This document shows positions 44,750 through 57,470 of a DNA stretch of 64,000 nucleotides, one piece after another. Below the pieces are notes generated by a model. That model searched no databases, was not told the origin of the DNA, and was given only the letters and a program-made list of their open reading frames with translations. The stretch spans positions 142,322,859 through 142,386,858 of the forward strand of contig CM060171.1 of assembly GCA_030549775.1 (NCBI GenBank), written 5' to 3'. Position 1 is the first letter of the stretch; each line of letters opens with the position of its first letter. A program made the translations under genes and the position numbers. This DNA comes from Tamarix chinensis. Taxonomy: Eukaryota; Streptophyta; Magnoliopsida; Caryophyllales; Tamaricaceae.

Positions 44750-46931
44750 CATCTACTACTGGCCATGGGATAGCTGTTGTGCATTTTTGCATAGATGGAT
44801 GGATTCTAATTAATGCCCTCTTATTCTTCTTCTAACTACCTACTACTAGTATACCGCTAGTCTGCTACGATATATGTTTAATTGCAGCTTCATTTTTATG
44901 TTTTTTTTTCTTTTTCTGTCTATCTTTTTGTCTCTAATTTGTTGTTGTACCATAACTGATCTGTTATCAGCTTCTACGCCTCTAGCTTATGAAGAGAATA
45001 ATTGGGAACAATTCGTTCCTTTATATTGTAGCCTTTCGTTATTGGTCTGCCTGTGTATAATTACTAGTATATCATCAGATAACATCCTTTTACACGCATC
45101 CTAGTTTATCTTAGTCCCATAAGAAAGGGAAGCCAAATGCTTTGTGATATATATAGCGAGTGCCTCATGCACGTCATATTCCAATCGTTCGGTTTTCGCT
45201 AGGCTAGGCCGTTCTTGATTACTTAATTTACGTGAAATATAATGAAATGGAGCGACAGGACACGTTTTTATACTCCCCATGTTGCTCGCCCAATAGATAA
45301 AGTTGTATATTTTATACTTGTATATTTTATTGGGAAAAATAGGCATTTTTATACTTGTATATTTTATTAGAAAAAATAGTTGGTGGTCCATTTAGATCAA
45401 AGTTATTAAAGTTAGTCAAACTATTTGGTATTTAATCTATTTTTTTTGATATACTAATATACATGTACATATAGAGAATATTATCTATATATTTATGTAT
45501 AATTAGACGTACATATTAGTATAATTATATGTACATAATATTTTGTACTTGGTACTAAATACTTTAGAACCATTTTATTTTTTATCCTATTAATTTTACT
45601 TAAATAAACTATAAAGAAATTTTTCCTATTTTATTTTCTCTGCTTTTCCCCCTCTGTTTGCACGTTCACACTATATCGTGTTATATTTAATTGAACTTGA
45701 ATTTAAATTAGAATTCATAATAAAACAATTTTTATTTTACATGTTATTTTTGTTTCCGAACCTATAATCTCTTTTTAGTTTTATTTCACAATATAAATCC
45801 TTTTTATAAAAGCAATAAAAATTTCATGTTATATTTCAAATCTTACATCTCTCAGCCTCATTCATATATAATAATATATCTCCCAATAATAAAATTATTC
45901 AAATTCTAATACAAATATTTTAGTCATTTTAGACATTAATTATTTTAAAATTTAATACTTTTTAATTTATATGTTAAAAAACTACGGTCCATCTATCATG
46001 AAAAATAAGGCGTATATGTGATTTAATATTTATTTGATACAGAATAATAATATATTTGTGGTGAATTATGATAAAAACAAGTACTATCTTTATTATTTTT
46101 CCCAAAAATTATGTAGTGGACATGTTTACATAATTGCAAAATGTTGATCAAGTGACCATTTAGAATCACTGATGTACAAAGATTTTGATAACCTTTTTTT
46201 TATTTTCTGATTTTCGCATCATGTTCCCTCAAAAAGCACGATAATATATTTTATTTTATTTTTAAAAGACTTTTTTTTTGTACGTTCTAGTTGCGTTCCT
46301 AGTATACGTACAACACGAAATAGAACCGTAGTACCTACCCTCATTCCCATAATAACAATAATATGATAATAGTACGCACCCTCGTTCCCTTAAGTCCGAA
46401 CGCCGCCCAAAGATCTAAGGGAAAGGAGCGTGCTTAACGAGTCATACATGCTCACACAAAAAATTGAATATCTTTACGACCGGCCACCGACAAGCGCATG
46501 TGCATATATGAGAGAGAGAGATGGGGGGGGGGGTAGTACGATTGTACGCGTACATCATGATGATATCCACTGTACCCATAAACTAATGAAGTACCATTAA
46601 TTCTGCAGCTTGCACTACCCTTTTTTTTTGGTATCAACTACATGTTTGATTTTACCCACTACAAATATGTGAATTAAGGAACAAACAGACCTAATGAGAA
46701 ATATGTAATAATGTAATTTTTGTGAACTATTAAATTAGTAAATGCAGTAGTAATTTTTTTTCTAAGAGATGAAAGTTATATTTATTTACTAATTATTTAT
46801 GCACATTACTTGGTATACAAGACAAATTATATATATCAGAAATTCTTGGAACAATAGTAAGTATCTATATATGTATTAAATGTATATGGTACTTATTGTT
46901 ATTGAGATGAACATTCACCCAAGTATCCATA
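44750..46931. other. LDH 3' flank and AT-rich spacer
   Basis: The 3' untranslated region follows the TAA at 44747. Small tandem copies (TTTATACTTGTATATTTTATT at about 45312 and 45350), an imperfect palindromic zone near 45450-45525 and a GA/G-run at about 46512-46534 are visible. No second gene seen. Confidence 0.55.
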
Positions 46932-46970
46932 TGTAATACCCTGAAAATTTACTTAGCCTAATCTCATGTC

Positions 46971-49293
46971 TAGGGCTGTTGACGAACCGAATCAAGCCGA
47001 ACCTTCCCTGGCTCGATTCGGCTCGTTAAATTTTTTAGAAGGCTCGAGTTCGGCTCGAGCTCGGATCGAGTCAAGTATTTGAAGCTTGAGTTCGGCTCGA
47101 AAAAAGCTCGCGAGCTATTCGACTCGGTTTGTTAATTGAAAACAAACCAAATCGGCTCGGTTCGTTAGGCTCGGCTCGTGGCTCGATTTGTGGCTCGGTT
47201 TGGCTCGGTTCGTTTAATTTTAAACAAGCCAAACCGGTTCGGTTTGGTCGGCTCGATTCGAGCTCGATTTGGTCGGCTCGTTTATTAGAAAATTTAGCCG
47301 ATTAAACCTGTAACTTTCAACAAAAATTAAATATCAAATAAAGACCTGTTTGGCTTAATTATAAATACTAAAATAAGACCATAGACCATACAGTATCAAA
47401 TCATTCATACAAAATATTCAAAGATTGTGCCTTCAAGTATCATAATTCAACCCTGCATGCTTTTACAAAATAAAATATTCTTCAATCTTTAATTCTAAAT
47501 TCCAATATCCAGAATTATAGCAAATTTGCAACCTTCATCTCATCCAATCCATCATAATTCATAAGCACTTCTACACCGAATCTCAAAATATGGCACCAAA
47601 ATCCACCAACCTTCATATCTGCAAGGATAATTTTATGAATAAATAAGAGAACTAGATTAGTAATAGTTATTTAATCAAATTGAATTCTATTAATTTAATC
47701 AAATTGAATGTTTAGAAATACAATTAAACACATTTTATAACATATCAAATAATCAATTGCTCAAAACCAATAAAAGAAATACACAATTGAGCACAATTAG
47801 GGTTTTTAAGCTAGGAACGCAAATCCGATCAATTCTTGTTAGAATATATGAATTAACGATTCGAAAATGTAATTAAATGTATTATAATGTAAATTATATA
47901 GTCAATTGAATAAAACAACCCGATTACACAATCCAATTTAATCTCGTAAGAGTTTTGACCTAAAAATCTAATTCCGATGAATTACACACAATTTGCCCAA
48001 ATCAACACTTCCGATATGAAATTAAATACATTTCAAATTATATTATAAAATCAATTGAGCGGAACGACTCATTTATATGACCCAATTTCATTACATCCGA
48101 ATTTTGACCTAGGAATCAAATTTCTATAAAACCTGCGTAAATTTCTCAAATTGACAATTCTAATATGAAATTGGATACATTTTAAAACATACTGTATAAT
48201 CAATTTACCTAAAATAGCTAAATCGGACGAATCCGAAAAATTCGGGCATAACCCGACCAAAAATCCAATTTTTCCAAAATTCCAGCATAACCATACAATT
48301 AACTACCCAAATCATTCCCGCAGCACATATATACAAAACCAAACCATTAATTTAGCTTATCAAAAGCTAAAACATACTCAATTACACAAATTAATATTAG
48401 GGTTTTTCAGAAAATTATACCACACGAAAATCAACGATTCGAGTCAAGGGAAGGCCGGGGAAGCTTCGTCGGAGCCTGGGGTGGCTCGCCGGTGGTCAGA
48501 GCTTCTCGCCGGAGCCGAACGGTGGCGCAACCAGCGCGACACGTCGCTGTCAGCTGCTGCTGCCGCCCGCTGGTGATGTGCCGACTGCCGTGTGCGTCGC
48601 TCGGGGAGACAGGGACTCGAGACGAGAGGCTAAAATCGGGGGGCAGTGGCGAGTGGGACTGGCCGACTCGACTGGGGTCTGGGGGTCGGGAGTCGGGACT
48701 CGGGGACGAGGACGACCAGTGGTGGTGACTGGTGACGAGGAGAAGAAGCACAGTGACGAGTCGTAATCCAATGGGCGACTTGGAGTTGGGGACTTGGGGA
48801 GTGGGCCGAGTGAGGACTGCAGACGGGAATTCAAAACAAAAAATCCTGCTGTGCCCTGTGAGCTCACATGTGCTGCTGAATCAGCTTGAAAGCCCTGCCC
48901 GGTTCGTCGTGCCCGGTTCCAACGATTCAGCGGTCCAACCGGTTAAATTCTAAATATTATTTTTATTAAATAAAAAATTTATAAGAATTATTTTTATTAA
49001 AAAAAGACTTAAATTATGATAATTATTTGTAAAAAAATAATTAGTTCTTTTTAACTTTATTTTATATTTGTATATATTCTCAAAATTTATTTGATAAACG
49101 AGCAAACGAGCCGAATTCGAGTCGGGTTCGAATCAAGCCGGTTTGCGAGCTAACGAGCCGAGTCAACCTAGGCTTGAGTTTGGCTTGTTAAGTAAACGAG
49201 CCTAAGATCGAGGCTTGGATTTGATTTGTTTATCTAATCAAGCGAGCCGAGTCGAGCCGGCTCGCGAGCCGGCTTGATTTGTCAACAGCCCTA
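46971..49293. mobile_element. 2.3-kb non-autonomous hAT element with GGCTCG subterminal repeats
   Basis: Inverted ends TAGGGCTGTTGACGAACCGA and, reversed, TAGGGCTGTTGACAAATCAA (first 14 of 14 bases identical) with a perfect 8-bp duplication CTCATGTC (46963-46970 and 49294-49301). Degenerate GGCTCGAG/GGCTCGGTT words fill 46985-47280 and 49100-49280. The interior is AT-rich except for a sharply GC-rich block at 48430-48945. No transposase domain was recognised. It inserted 39 bases inside the giant LTR. Confidence 0.95.
48430..48945. other. GC-rich, gene-like block inside the hAT element
   Basis: About 515 bp of high-GC, CpG-rich sequence with GCCGGAG/TCGCCGG words, open in several frames on both strands (for example 48751-48431 minus and 48492-48728 plus). 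Products are Ser/Pro/Arg-rich without a known domain. It could be a captured gene 5' end or the remains of the element's own first exon and promoter. Not called as a gene. Confidence 0.5.
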
Positions 49294-49494
49294 CTCATGT
49301 CATTAGCACCCTAATTTGATTCTAATATTAATAAATCCTATATTAGCCTTAATCTATCTATAATTCCGAAACTTTAACTGATTCCGAAATCTTAACTTTA
49401 ATAAACTATAATTCGTAAACCAAGATTAAAACCTGCTAAAATTTTCACTAATTCTAATTATTTTTAACTAATCTAAAATCACCCTAAACTATTC

Positions 49495-50540
49495 CCCCAA
49501 CCCTTTTCTTTTTCCTTTTCTTTTCTTTCTTTCTTCTCCTCCTCCCACCAACCTCAAGTTGCAACTTTTGATTTAGTTGTAACTTTCACTTGCAACTTGC
49601 ACCACCCACCTACACGACCACACATCACCTTTCTACACCCTCATCCATCACTCATCACTTTATCTCCTTTATTCTTTTTCTTCTTCTCCTTCTGCTCCCT
49701 TATCCCTACCCACTGTACAATCATCGCACACTCCACTATCCCCCGACCATTTCTTCTTCTTCTCACGCAACACCTTCATCAACCATCACCATCCTCACCC
49801 TGCAGCTACTACCCTACCCCAACCATCCCCTACAACCATCACCATCATCATCACCTTGCAGCTGCATAGTCACCATCATCACTATCGCACGCCAGCACCC
49901 CCTTATTCTTTTTCTTCTTCCCCGACTCCCACCACACGCACACATGTATATATGTATGTATGTTTACCATACTCTCCTTCTTTCTCTTTGTTTGGCCTCC
50001 AATCTATCCTTTCTGCATTAAAAATCAATTGTCCGAGCTCCTCGACCTTCTTCTCTTCTTCCTTCTCCTTCCTACTTCTTCTTCCTCCTTCTTTCTCTAT
50101 TTTTGGCATTCGCACCACCATGCACCACCTTGGCCACCACTCGCCGCCCTTTAGCCAATGGACTGACCACCAAGGTCGCCCCAACCTTCCCCCTCACCGT
50201 CGTCGCCCATCATCGCCGCCTGCCGCTTCTTTTCCCTTCTTCTTCCCCCATTCGTTGTAGTGTTGCAGAGTGCACGGCCTGTGCACCACCTGCTGCATAG
50301 TCGTGCAACACTTAAAATCTCCTACTGCATAGCCGTACAACTTTTGCACCGTCTGGTCGTGCACCATAATTCCTCTCGGCCTGGTGTTGCACAGCCGTGC
50401 AACTTTTGCACCTCTTGACCGTGCAACTTCTTTTTTTGACCGTGCACCTCTATTTTCACCCCCAAACCTTGTCCAAACACCATCAAAATTTAACCATAGC
50501 TTCACCACACACTCCTCTACACATCCACACATCTCAAGCT
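49495..50540. repeat. pyrimidine-rich GC block of the giant LTR (plus orientation)
   Basis: CCTTTTCTTT and CTTCTTCTCC runs change to CACC/CCATCACC-rich DNA, with GTGCACC/TTGCACAGCCGTGCAAC words at 50250-50450. Inverted equivalent of 24470-25560 and 61700-63005. Open frames here are low-complexity (His/Pro/Ser/Thr) on several frames and not credible. Confidence 0.65.
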
Positions 50541-51834
50541 CCCTTTTTTACTACGATTATATCTATTTTTACCCTCTTTACATTGATTTCTCCTTCGATT
50601 TAACTCTTTGAGCCTAATCATGAATTTTATTATTTTGATAGGTGGTAATCCAGTAGCTTCGAAGGAGGAAGTCTAGGATTTGCATGCTTAGAGCCTGATG
50701 TCCTAGTTGGTAAGGATACTATTTGATATTTAGGATTTTTGGTGTTAATTGCTTGAATGACTATATGTGTTTTTCATGATATTATTGATATATGACGTAA
50801 TATGTGTTGATCATGATATTATGTGATGATATGGATATTACATTGAAAGGGAGTAGGAATGGGTGAGAGGTACCATTACATTATGATTTTGGATGATAAT
50901 GTCATATTTGTGGAAATACATTTTATGGTATGAAATATGGGTTGAATGATGATAATGTCATATTTGTGGAAATACATCTTATGGTATGAAATATGGGTTG
51001 AATGATGAAAATATCATATTTGTGGAAATATATCTTATGGTATAAAATATGGGTTGAATGAGTTTTGATAAATGGATTTAAGGATTCTCAAGAAGTATGA
51101 TGATAAATGGGGGACTTGGAAAAATAACATGCATGGAAGGTATAGTATTTCATAAAATAAGGTTTTTATTTGTGCTTAAAGGGTAACTTGGTCATTACGG
51201 GATAATAAGGAAATTTTGGTAATTTATGTGTTAGGAAGATTAAAAAATGATAATAATAGTATGAGAAATTCTTGGAAGTATTATTGTTATTTGGGGTCCT
51301 TAAATGATTTAATGGATAATTTGGGGCAAATCATCCTATGATGATAATATCAATATCTCATGTATAAGATCTAGAGGTTATACAGATTTCTAAACATGTT
51401 GTTAATATTTGACCTTATGAGGTTATCTATTGGAATTGGTAATCATGAAAATTTCATGGGAAGTGTTATAACAATTTTATGGAATTTGGATCTTGGATAT
51501 TTCTGTGATTAACATATCAGGATGAGATTATTAAAGTAGACTTATGAGAATTAGGTTGTGCATTTTGGGTATGATACTAATGATGGGATTTGGGAGATGA
51601 TATAATATAAGTCGTGTAGAACAATCAACATGGGAGAATGAATACTGAAGGAAGTGTAATTAGGGTTTGAAAGGACTTAAGGACTTGGACCTATGCTATA
51701 TGTGTATTTGTTTTGACTTTATCCTATGCTTAAGAATCAATCTTGAATAAGATACTAATCACTTAAAGTGAAAGAGCACGTGAGTAGGGCGAAGGTGATC
51801 TATTTTTCTATATCTATTATATGTATCTCATTCC

Positions 51835-52250
51835 ACAGGGGAGAATAGTGGCTTAGGAGCATTTTGTCCGGAGAAGATTTTTTAATTTCTATTCTGCCAG
51901 ATAGAATAGTGGCTCGGGTGTGTTGTCCTCGAGAGTTTCAGACCGTTCCACCGATTTAAGAAAAGTGGGGTCCCTACTCATCGTGAAATGAAAACATATC
52001 ATCATAACCTATGGAAAAGATACTAATGATTTACAGTGGAATAATACGTGAGTTAGGACTAATGTGATATATTTTCTATATGTATATGTATTCCCGTTCC
52101 ACTGGGTAGAATAGTGTCTCGGGCGCATTTTACCTTAAGGAGATGTTTTTAATCTCCGTTCCACCAGAAAGAATAGTGGCTCGGGTGTGTTGTCCCCAAG
52201 AGCTTCAGACCATTCCATCGGTTTAAGAATAGTAGGGTTCCTACACTCAA
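51835..52250. repeat. minisatellite, six CCACTATTCT-type units in inverted orientation
   Basis: Units with GGTGGAAC...GAATAGTGG, complementary to the units at 22265 and 58833, in two groups of three divided at about 51970-52090. The 3+3 order is conserved. Confidence 0.75.
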
Positions 52251-52406
52251 CGTATATAAAAGAATGAAAATAGATTATACTTAATAAAGGAATCTAGATC
52301 ATATTCTTTCTTATGAGATGTCTCTTTTATGTGGTTATTCCCTTATTATCTAATGTGAAAGCATGTGTTATTTGTATCCCTATTTCAATAGTATTGTTTC
52401 CTTACT

Positions 52407-52423
52407 CAGTATGTAGCGTACTG
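52407..52423. promoter_or_regulatory. conserved LTR hairpin CAGTAT-GTAGC-GTACTG
   Basis: Six-base stem (one G-T type pair) with a 5-base loop, preceded by ACT, as the inverted counterpart of the hairpins at 22063 and 58615. Confidence 0.55.
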
Positions 52424-52623
52424 ACCACCTGTTTTATGGGTGCTGCTCGTTCCCACGAGCAAACTTGCCCTATTTTGCATGTGATTGATGATTATTATCT
52501 AGATGTGCTTGCCTTGGGTGAGCGCTAAACAAATTGGTAAAGGGTATAGTTATCTAGATATCTCTATCTCTTTCTTTGGACTCCTAGTCCTTTATTTTCA
52601 CTATCTATTCCCTTCTCTCTTTT

Positions 52624-53340
52624 TCATATCATGTATCGCGGTGGAATCAAGTGCTTCCCACACCTAATTCCTAGGTCTGAGTAATCCGAACCTCTAAATT
52701 CGAACACTAGCAAAGTAGTGTACCTTTGATCATCATGACCACAACCAAGATCGGAGTAACCCATCAATAGAATAGCCAACAACATGTACTCAGTACAAAC
52801 CGATACTGTATGCACCAAGTACCTTAAAAAAGAAGCACAGCTAACTAAGGTTTCTTTTAGAGACTCACCACACACATGCTCACTCACCACACGAGCAATA
52901 CAACATTTGGTACTAATCACATTGTACATCAAGCATTTCACACCTGCAGAGTATGAACCAATGACTAAGCAAGCCACCACAACCACATTTGATTTGGGCA
53001 CATCTAAAGTCTTTAGCTTGTTCTCCTCAAGTATTTCTTTTATTGTAACAAGTAAAACATAAACACACAACAAAAGAATAACTAGTGAAACATCACATAC
53101 CAATGTTTGAGTCCACCAAAGAGACCACATATCTTCAGCAACACTAATAGAATATCACAAGGCATAATCAATACCCAAAATAACCTCTAAGTTTAACACT
53201 AGCTCATGCACACCAATACTACTCATAGTATACAATGTATAACCAGATTTGAATAAATCAATACCCACTTGCTCCACCCTACTACCCAGATTCCTCCTCA
53301 TTAGAACCATAACATCCATCTTATCTAAAGCACCCGACAA
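52624..53340 (-). pseudogene. copia late-pol remnants (RT end / RNase H side)
   Basis: An open stretch at 53130-52624 contains AGVKCLMYNVISTKCCIARVVSEHV and LRYLVHTVSVC, then MGYSDLGCGHDDQRYTTLLVFEFRG. These are worn versions of the AVGSLMYAMVCTRPDIAHAVSVVS, ILRYLxGTS and GYSDSDYAGDxDxRRSTTGYVF motifs around the RNase H start. The 53340-53155 piece could not be placed. Confidence 0.6.
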
Positions 53341-53346
53341 ACTCTC

Positions 53347-54750
53347 CTACCCCACCTTCTTATCAAGAAGGAATTCAGACTCACAAAAGGTAACTGATCT
53401 AGATGTAATCGGGTCACAGCACAATGACCCTCCAGTCGTGCCAATGAAATTACCGTGTATTAGTCGCATCAAATCAAGGTTGGCAACATCTAAGTTAGAC
53501 ACTCTCAATGTTAATCCAATTGCACCTTCAATTGTTGTAACAATAAACTCATACAATTTCTAGACCCACTTACCAACAATTGCCCCCACAACCCCTTTAG
53601 CAACCTTCAATGCACCATTCTCAATGATACACCTATAACCTTTGCTATCGAAGGAACACAGTAAAATCAAGTTTTTGGTCATGTCAGGAACATGAAAAAC
53701 ACCAGACAATGTCCTGACTACACCACCATGCATCCTAACATTCACGGTTCTAATCCCAACAACTTTACATGAAGCATCATTTTCCAAGATAACAACTACA
53801 CCTCGACCATTATCATATGTCTGGAACCAACTTTTGTTTGGACATACATGTTAGGAGCACCCAGAATTCAGTATCCACCTATCAACCAATTTGGTATATC
53901 CATCTATGGCAGTTAGTACATCACCATCACCATCGCCCCCAGTTATGGCAGTGTCACACTCATTAGGTACACCATTAGTAGTATGTATTGATTTTCTATT
54001 AGGATAGTATCTTCTGATATGGCCTTTAATGCGACAACCATGACATGTCACATTCGTTTGTCAACTTTTTGACTTAGATCTAGACATTTTCTTATCACTA
54101 GACCCCCACTCATGTATCATCCCCTGGCTATCAATCCCTCACTATATGAGTCCCAAAAAGTACTATTATCAATTAACTAACTATCAATCAACTTTCATTG
54201 TAGCATGGTGGATTTTAAATCCTCAAGGAATAACTCATCATTACCATAGAAAATAGTCTCATAAAATGCTTAAAGCTAGAGAGCAAAGAACATAACAATA
54301 TAATAGTCAAATCTTCATCATTTAATTTAACATCTATATTATGTAAAACCATAACAATAGAGTTAAATTCATCCAAATGACTTTTCAAAGATTAACCATC
54401 ATCTAATTTTAGGTCATGAAGCTGACTCTTCAACAGTAGGTGATTTGTTACTAATTTTTTCATGTACAAGAACTCAAGCTTCAACCACAAAACAACCATT
54501 GTTGGTTATTTTTTCACTTCCCACAATATCTCGTTAGACAAGTACAGTTGTATGGTAGAGAAGGCTTCATATCTAATTCTTTAAATCTATCATCTGTCAT
54601 CGACTCTGGCTTGTTCGAATGACTGGATAAAGATTTTTCCAATCCACTCTGAATAAGAATTGCCTGCATCTTAAATTTTCATAATTCAAAATTGAAGGAT
54701 CGATTAAATTTATCAATATTAAATCTTATACCCATCCCCATAATTAGATC
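53347..54750 (-). pseudogene. copia gag, zinc knuckle, protease and pre-integrase remnants
   Basis: The gag N-terminus (a FNFELWKFKMQAIL-like stretch, near 54700-54650) is badly broken. CHGCRIKGHIRRYYPNRK at 54051-53995 is a CCHC knuckle with its last Cys changed to Tyr. DRWILNSGCS near 53860 is the protease signature with DSG reading NSG. NDASCKVVGIRTVNVRMHGGVVRTLSGVFHVPDMTKNLILL (53787-53660) is the GAG-pre-integrase lead. Non-functional. Confidence 0.75.
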
Positions 54751-54782
54751 TCTTCAATAACACATATCTAATACCAAATTAT

Positions 54783-55268
54783 TGCATAATTACTATGGAT
54801 TTAGAGAGATCCAAACCAAATTGGAATTAACAAGATTATGCACAAATAAGGGTTCAATCACAAAATAAAACAAATGAGGAAAATATAGAGATATTTATTC
54901 ATATTCTTATGAAATTACAAGATGATTAAATTAATAAATCAATTACACAAATCTATAAGTCTCTTTGAATGGAGAATTCTATGAAGAAGAGGAAGAAGTT
55001 GGGATGCACGACTCTCGACAACTAGGGTTTCAACACGTCTCCTTTTATAGAAGAAAAAATCCAACCGGATAAAACAACACGATTCATAAATAAGGAAAAA
55101 ATACGGCCCATGTTTAGGAAATATAGGAACCTCGTGTTTATTTCCTTACTCTCAACCTTTTCCCAAAACACATCAAATATTCCACAGAGAAACACGGTTC
55201 GTGTTTATTAACACGGGACCTCCGTGTTTCTCACATAAACCTCCATACTATACAAAAATTCTCTAACA
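54783..55268 (-). repeat. 5' LTR of the minus-strand copia element
   Basis: Minus-strand reading TGTTAGAGAATTTTTG...ATTATGCA, about 486 bp, followed three bases later by TTTGGTATTAGA, a tRNA-Met-type primer site. The stretch TTCTATAAAAGGAGACG near 55050-55034 is a good TATA box for the LTR promoter. A GTGTTTNTNAACACG palindrome is near 55190-55225. Confidence 0.7.
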
Positions 55269-55299
55269 CCTATACGAACCAACACAATATTATACTATG

Positions 55300-57465
55300 C
55301 TCAAAGACCCAATCAAATCTCACATCCTCATATATTAAAGTGGGGATAATTCGTGATTACTTTCATACCACATTCATTTTGAATGTGTTAAATCATTAAT
55401 CTTAACCATATGCATTCTTATCAAACTTCATAAAGGGAAATTAACTCCACATGATTAAATGATGTGGTAGTCATAGTTTAATTTTTTAATCTCCATGATA
55501 TTGTAGTATTTCCAAATGTAAACACATGACCGGATTGAGATTTTACCTTGTGTGGATCTAATAAGTACCCTACATTTGTATATCCGATGAGAGTGGCATT
55601 TGTATATCTTTGGTAGAATATTCTAAGATCATGTGTATCTTTGAGGTAGCAAAAAAAAATGTTTAAATCCCTTTTAAAGCCTTCTTGTTGGTTCTGAACT
55701 ACGTATTGACAATAAGTTAATAGAAGAGGCAATGTTAGGGAATGTATTGTTGACCAAATACATTAATGCCTCAATTGCACTCAAATATAGTACTTCAGGG
55801 CAAATGATTTCTTCATTAATCTCACGAGGGAAAAATGTTTAATTCTTTATATTTAGCAGGCGGATCACCATTAGAGAGTTGAGTGGGTGTACTTTATCTA
55901 TATGAAATCTCTTTAGAATCTTATCAGTGTATGTTGATTTGTGAATAAATATGCCATTATTTATGTGCTCAATCTATAACTAAGAAAAAACTTTATTTTT
56001 TCAAGATCTTTCATTAAATATCTTACAATACTTTCAAGTTTGGCATATAGTACAATTATATTAAGGTCATCAACATAAATTGGAAAAATGGTAAATCCAT
56101 AATGGGATCACTTGATGAAAACACATGGGATAATGAGATCATTTTTAAATCCTCTTTTAAGAAGATATTCGATAAGATTATTATACCACATACCTCCAGA
56201 TTGTTTTAATCAATAATACTTTTCTTAAATTTATGGAAAACATTTCTCAAGAATTAAATTTATGAGATTCAAATAGTTGAAGTCCCTGAAAACTTTCATA
56301 TATATGTTTGTATCAAGTGATCCATATAGATATACAGCCACAACATACATGAGGTGCATCTCTATCCTTTGAAAGATAGCTAAACTAATTGAGAATCTCA
56401 ATGTTGTTGCATGAACAATTGGGGATTATGTTTTCTCATAATCTTTTCTATGCATCTAAGAAAAAACTTGGGCTAAAAGTCTTTCCTTGTATTTTACAAT
56501 TTTATTTTTCTCATTTTTTTTAGGTATAAACACCCATTTTTATCCTACTGGCTTTGTGTCTCTTGGTGTAAGGTCCAAGTTTCCAAATTCATCACGTTTT
56601 TCTAGTGATGTTAGTTCTAGTTAGATTGGCTCATTCCATTTTAGCCAATTTTTTCTTTATCGACATTCATTTATCATCCTTGGCTCAAGATCATTTTCAT
56701 TTGATATCATTTCACATGCAATTGAATATGTGAATACTTCATCTACTATGGTGTCATTTATATCAAAGTGTTCTGATGTGGAAACATAATTTATTAATAT
56801 TTCATGATTATCGATATTTCTGTTATCATGCACCTTTTTTGAGGTGTTTTCCTCATCATTTGAAGTATGATTGTCTTTTTCTTAAATGGAAGGAACCATT
56901 TTGATATCATTTAACAAATTGTCTTGCTCTCTCATCCTTCTTAGTCTCTAGTATTTTGAACTAAATGGTATATCATGCTTTCAATGTATTATACTTTCAT
57001 TTGTATGACTTGTATCTATAATTTAAGTTGGAACTATAATTTTTTCAAGAACATTCACCACTGGAACATGTGACTTTGTCACTTTATTCATGCTAGTGAA
57101 TGATTAAGGTAATTGATTAGCTACATTTTGTAAATGTATGATCTTTTGCAACTTTTGTTCACACAAGTTTGAGTGTGGATCAAGATAAGATGAATTTGTT
57201 GCATTCTATGTAATATCCTTTTTACGTAGGTCCACTTTATTCTTATCTCCCTCTAAGGTTGGGAATATTGTTTCATTAAAGTCAAAATCAGTGAACCATG
57301 TTCTGAACATATCACCGGTCTTAGGTTCAAAAAACTTAATAATTGATGGGAGTTCAAAGCAAATACGAATTCTTGGCCTTACTTTGTGGACCCATTTTTG
57401 TTCTTTGTGGTGGATTAATAAGAACATACACACCACAAACAAATATTCTTGGATGTGATGCCTTT
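55300..57465 (-). pseudogene. second copia element: connection, reverse transcriptase and RNase H remnants
   Basis: Minus-strand order: post-integrase region (HHKEQKWVHKVRPR..ICFELPSIIKFFEPKTGDMF...FNETIFPTLEGD, 57475-57206), then RT with YKERLLAQVFS (near 56490), AVYLYGSLDTNIYMKVF (near 56320), a preserved YVDDLNII-type box (near 56083-56053), IEHINNGIFIHKSTYTDKILKRF and EVLYLSAIEALMYLVNNTFPNIA. RNase H follows: LKDTHDLRIFYQ...LIGYTNVGYLLDPHKVKSQSGHVFTFGNTTISW (55732-55478). Many stops. The Cassandra complex separates this from its integrase at 63595-64000. Confidence 0.82.
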
Positions 57466-57470
57466 GGTTT

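Larger units (their letters stand above)
46932..52640 (+). mobile_element. giant LTR of the same family, plus orientation, truncated, with nested hAT
   Basis: Starts TGTAATACCCTGAAAATTTAC. Read plus to minus it mirrors the 58162 unit: AT-rich start, pyrimidine-rich GC block (49495-50540), ATGATAATGTCATATTTGTGG repeats (50890-51050), the six-unit CCACTATTAT minisatellite inverted (51835-52250), hairpin (52407-52423) and CTCTCTTTTTCATATCATG (near 52615). The expected last 400-500 bases are missing, and the sequence joins a copia relic near 52640. Without the hAT element it is about 3.4 kb. CCATA precedes the start; no partner is available. Confidence 0.7.
52624..55268 (-). mobile_element. Ty1/copia element, minus strand, internally deleted
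   Basis: Order on the minus strand: 5' LTR (55268-54783), primer site (about 54781-54770), gag, zinc knuckle and protease start (54051-53851), GAG-pre-integrase (53787-53347), then RNase H-side pol (53130-52640). Integrase and most of RT are missing. No 3' LTR was found; the left side is cut at the giant LTR. It probably inserted into the neighbouring copia relic, whose RNase H sequence ends at 55270. Confidence 0.72.

Noticed and set aside
45450..45525. A MITE or microRNA hairpin from the ATACTAATAT...ATATTAGTAT palindrome
   Set aside because: AT-rich and imperfect, with no target duplication and no mature-miRNA-like duplex that I recognise.
48431..48953. Open frames in the hAT GC block
   Set aside because: Overlapping frames on both strands without a recognisable domain; kept only as a GC-rich block.
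49590..50611. His/Pro/Ser-rich open frames of 60-143 codons
   Set aside because: Inverted copy of the same LTR block; not supported as genes.
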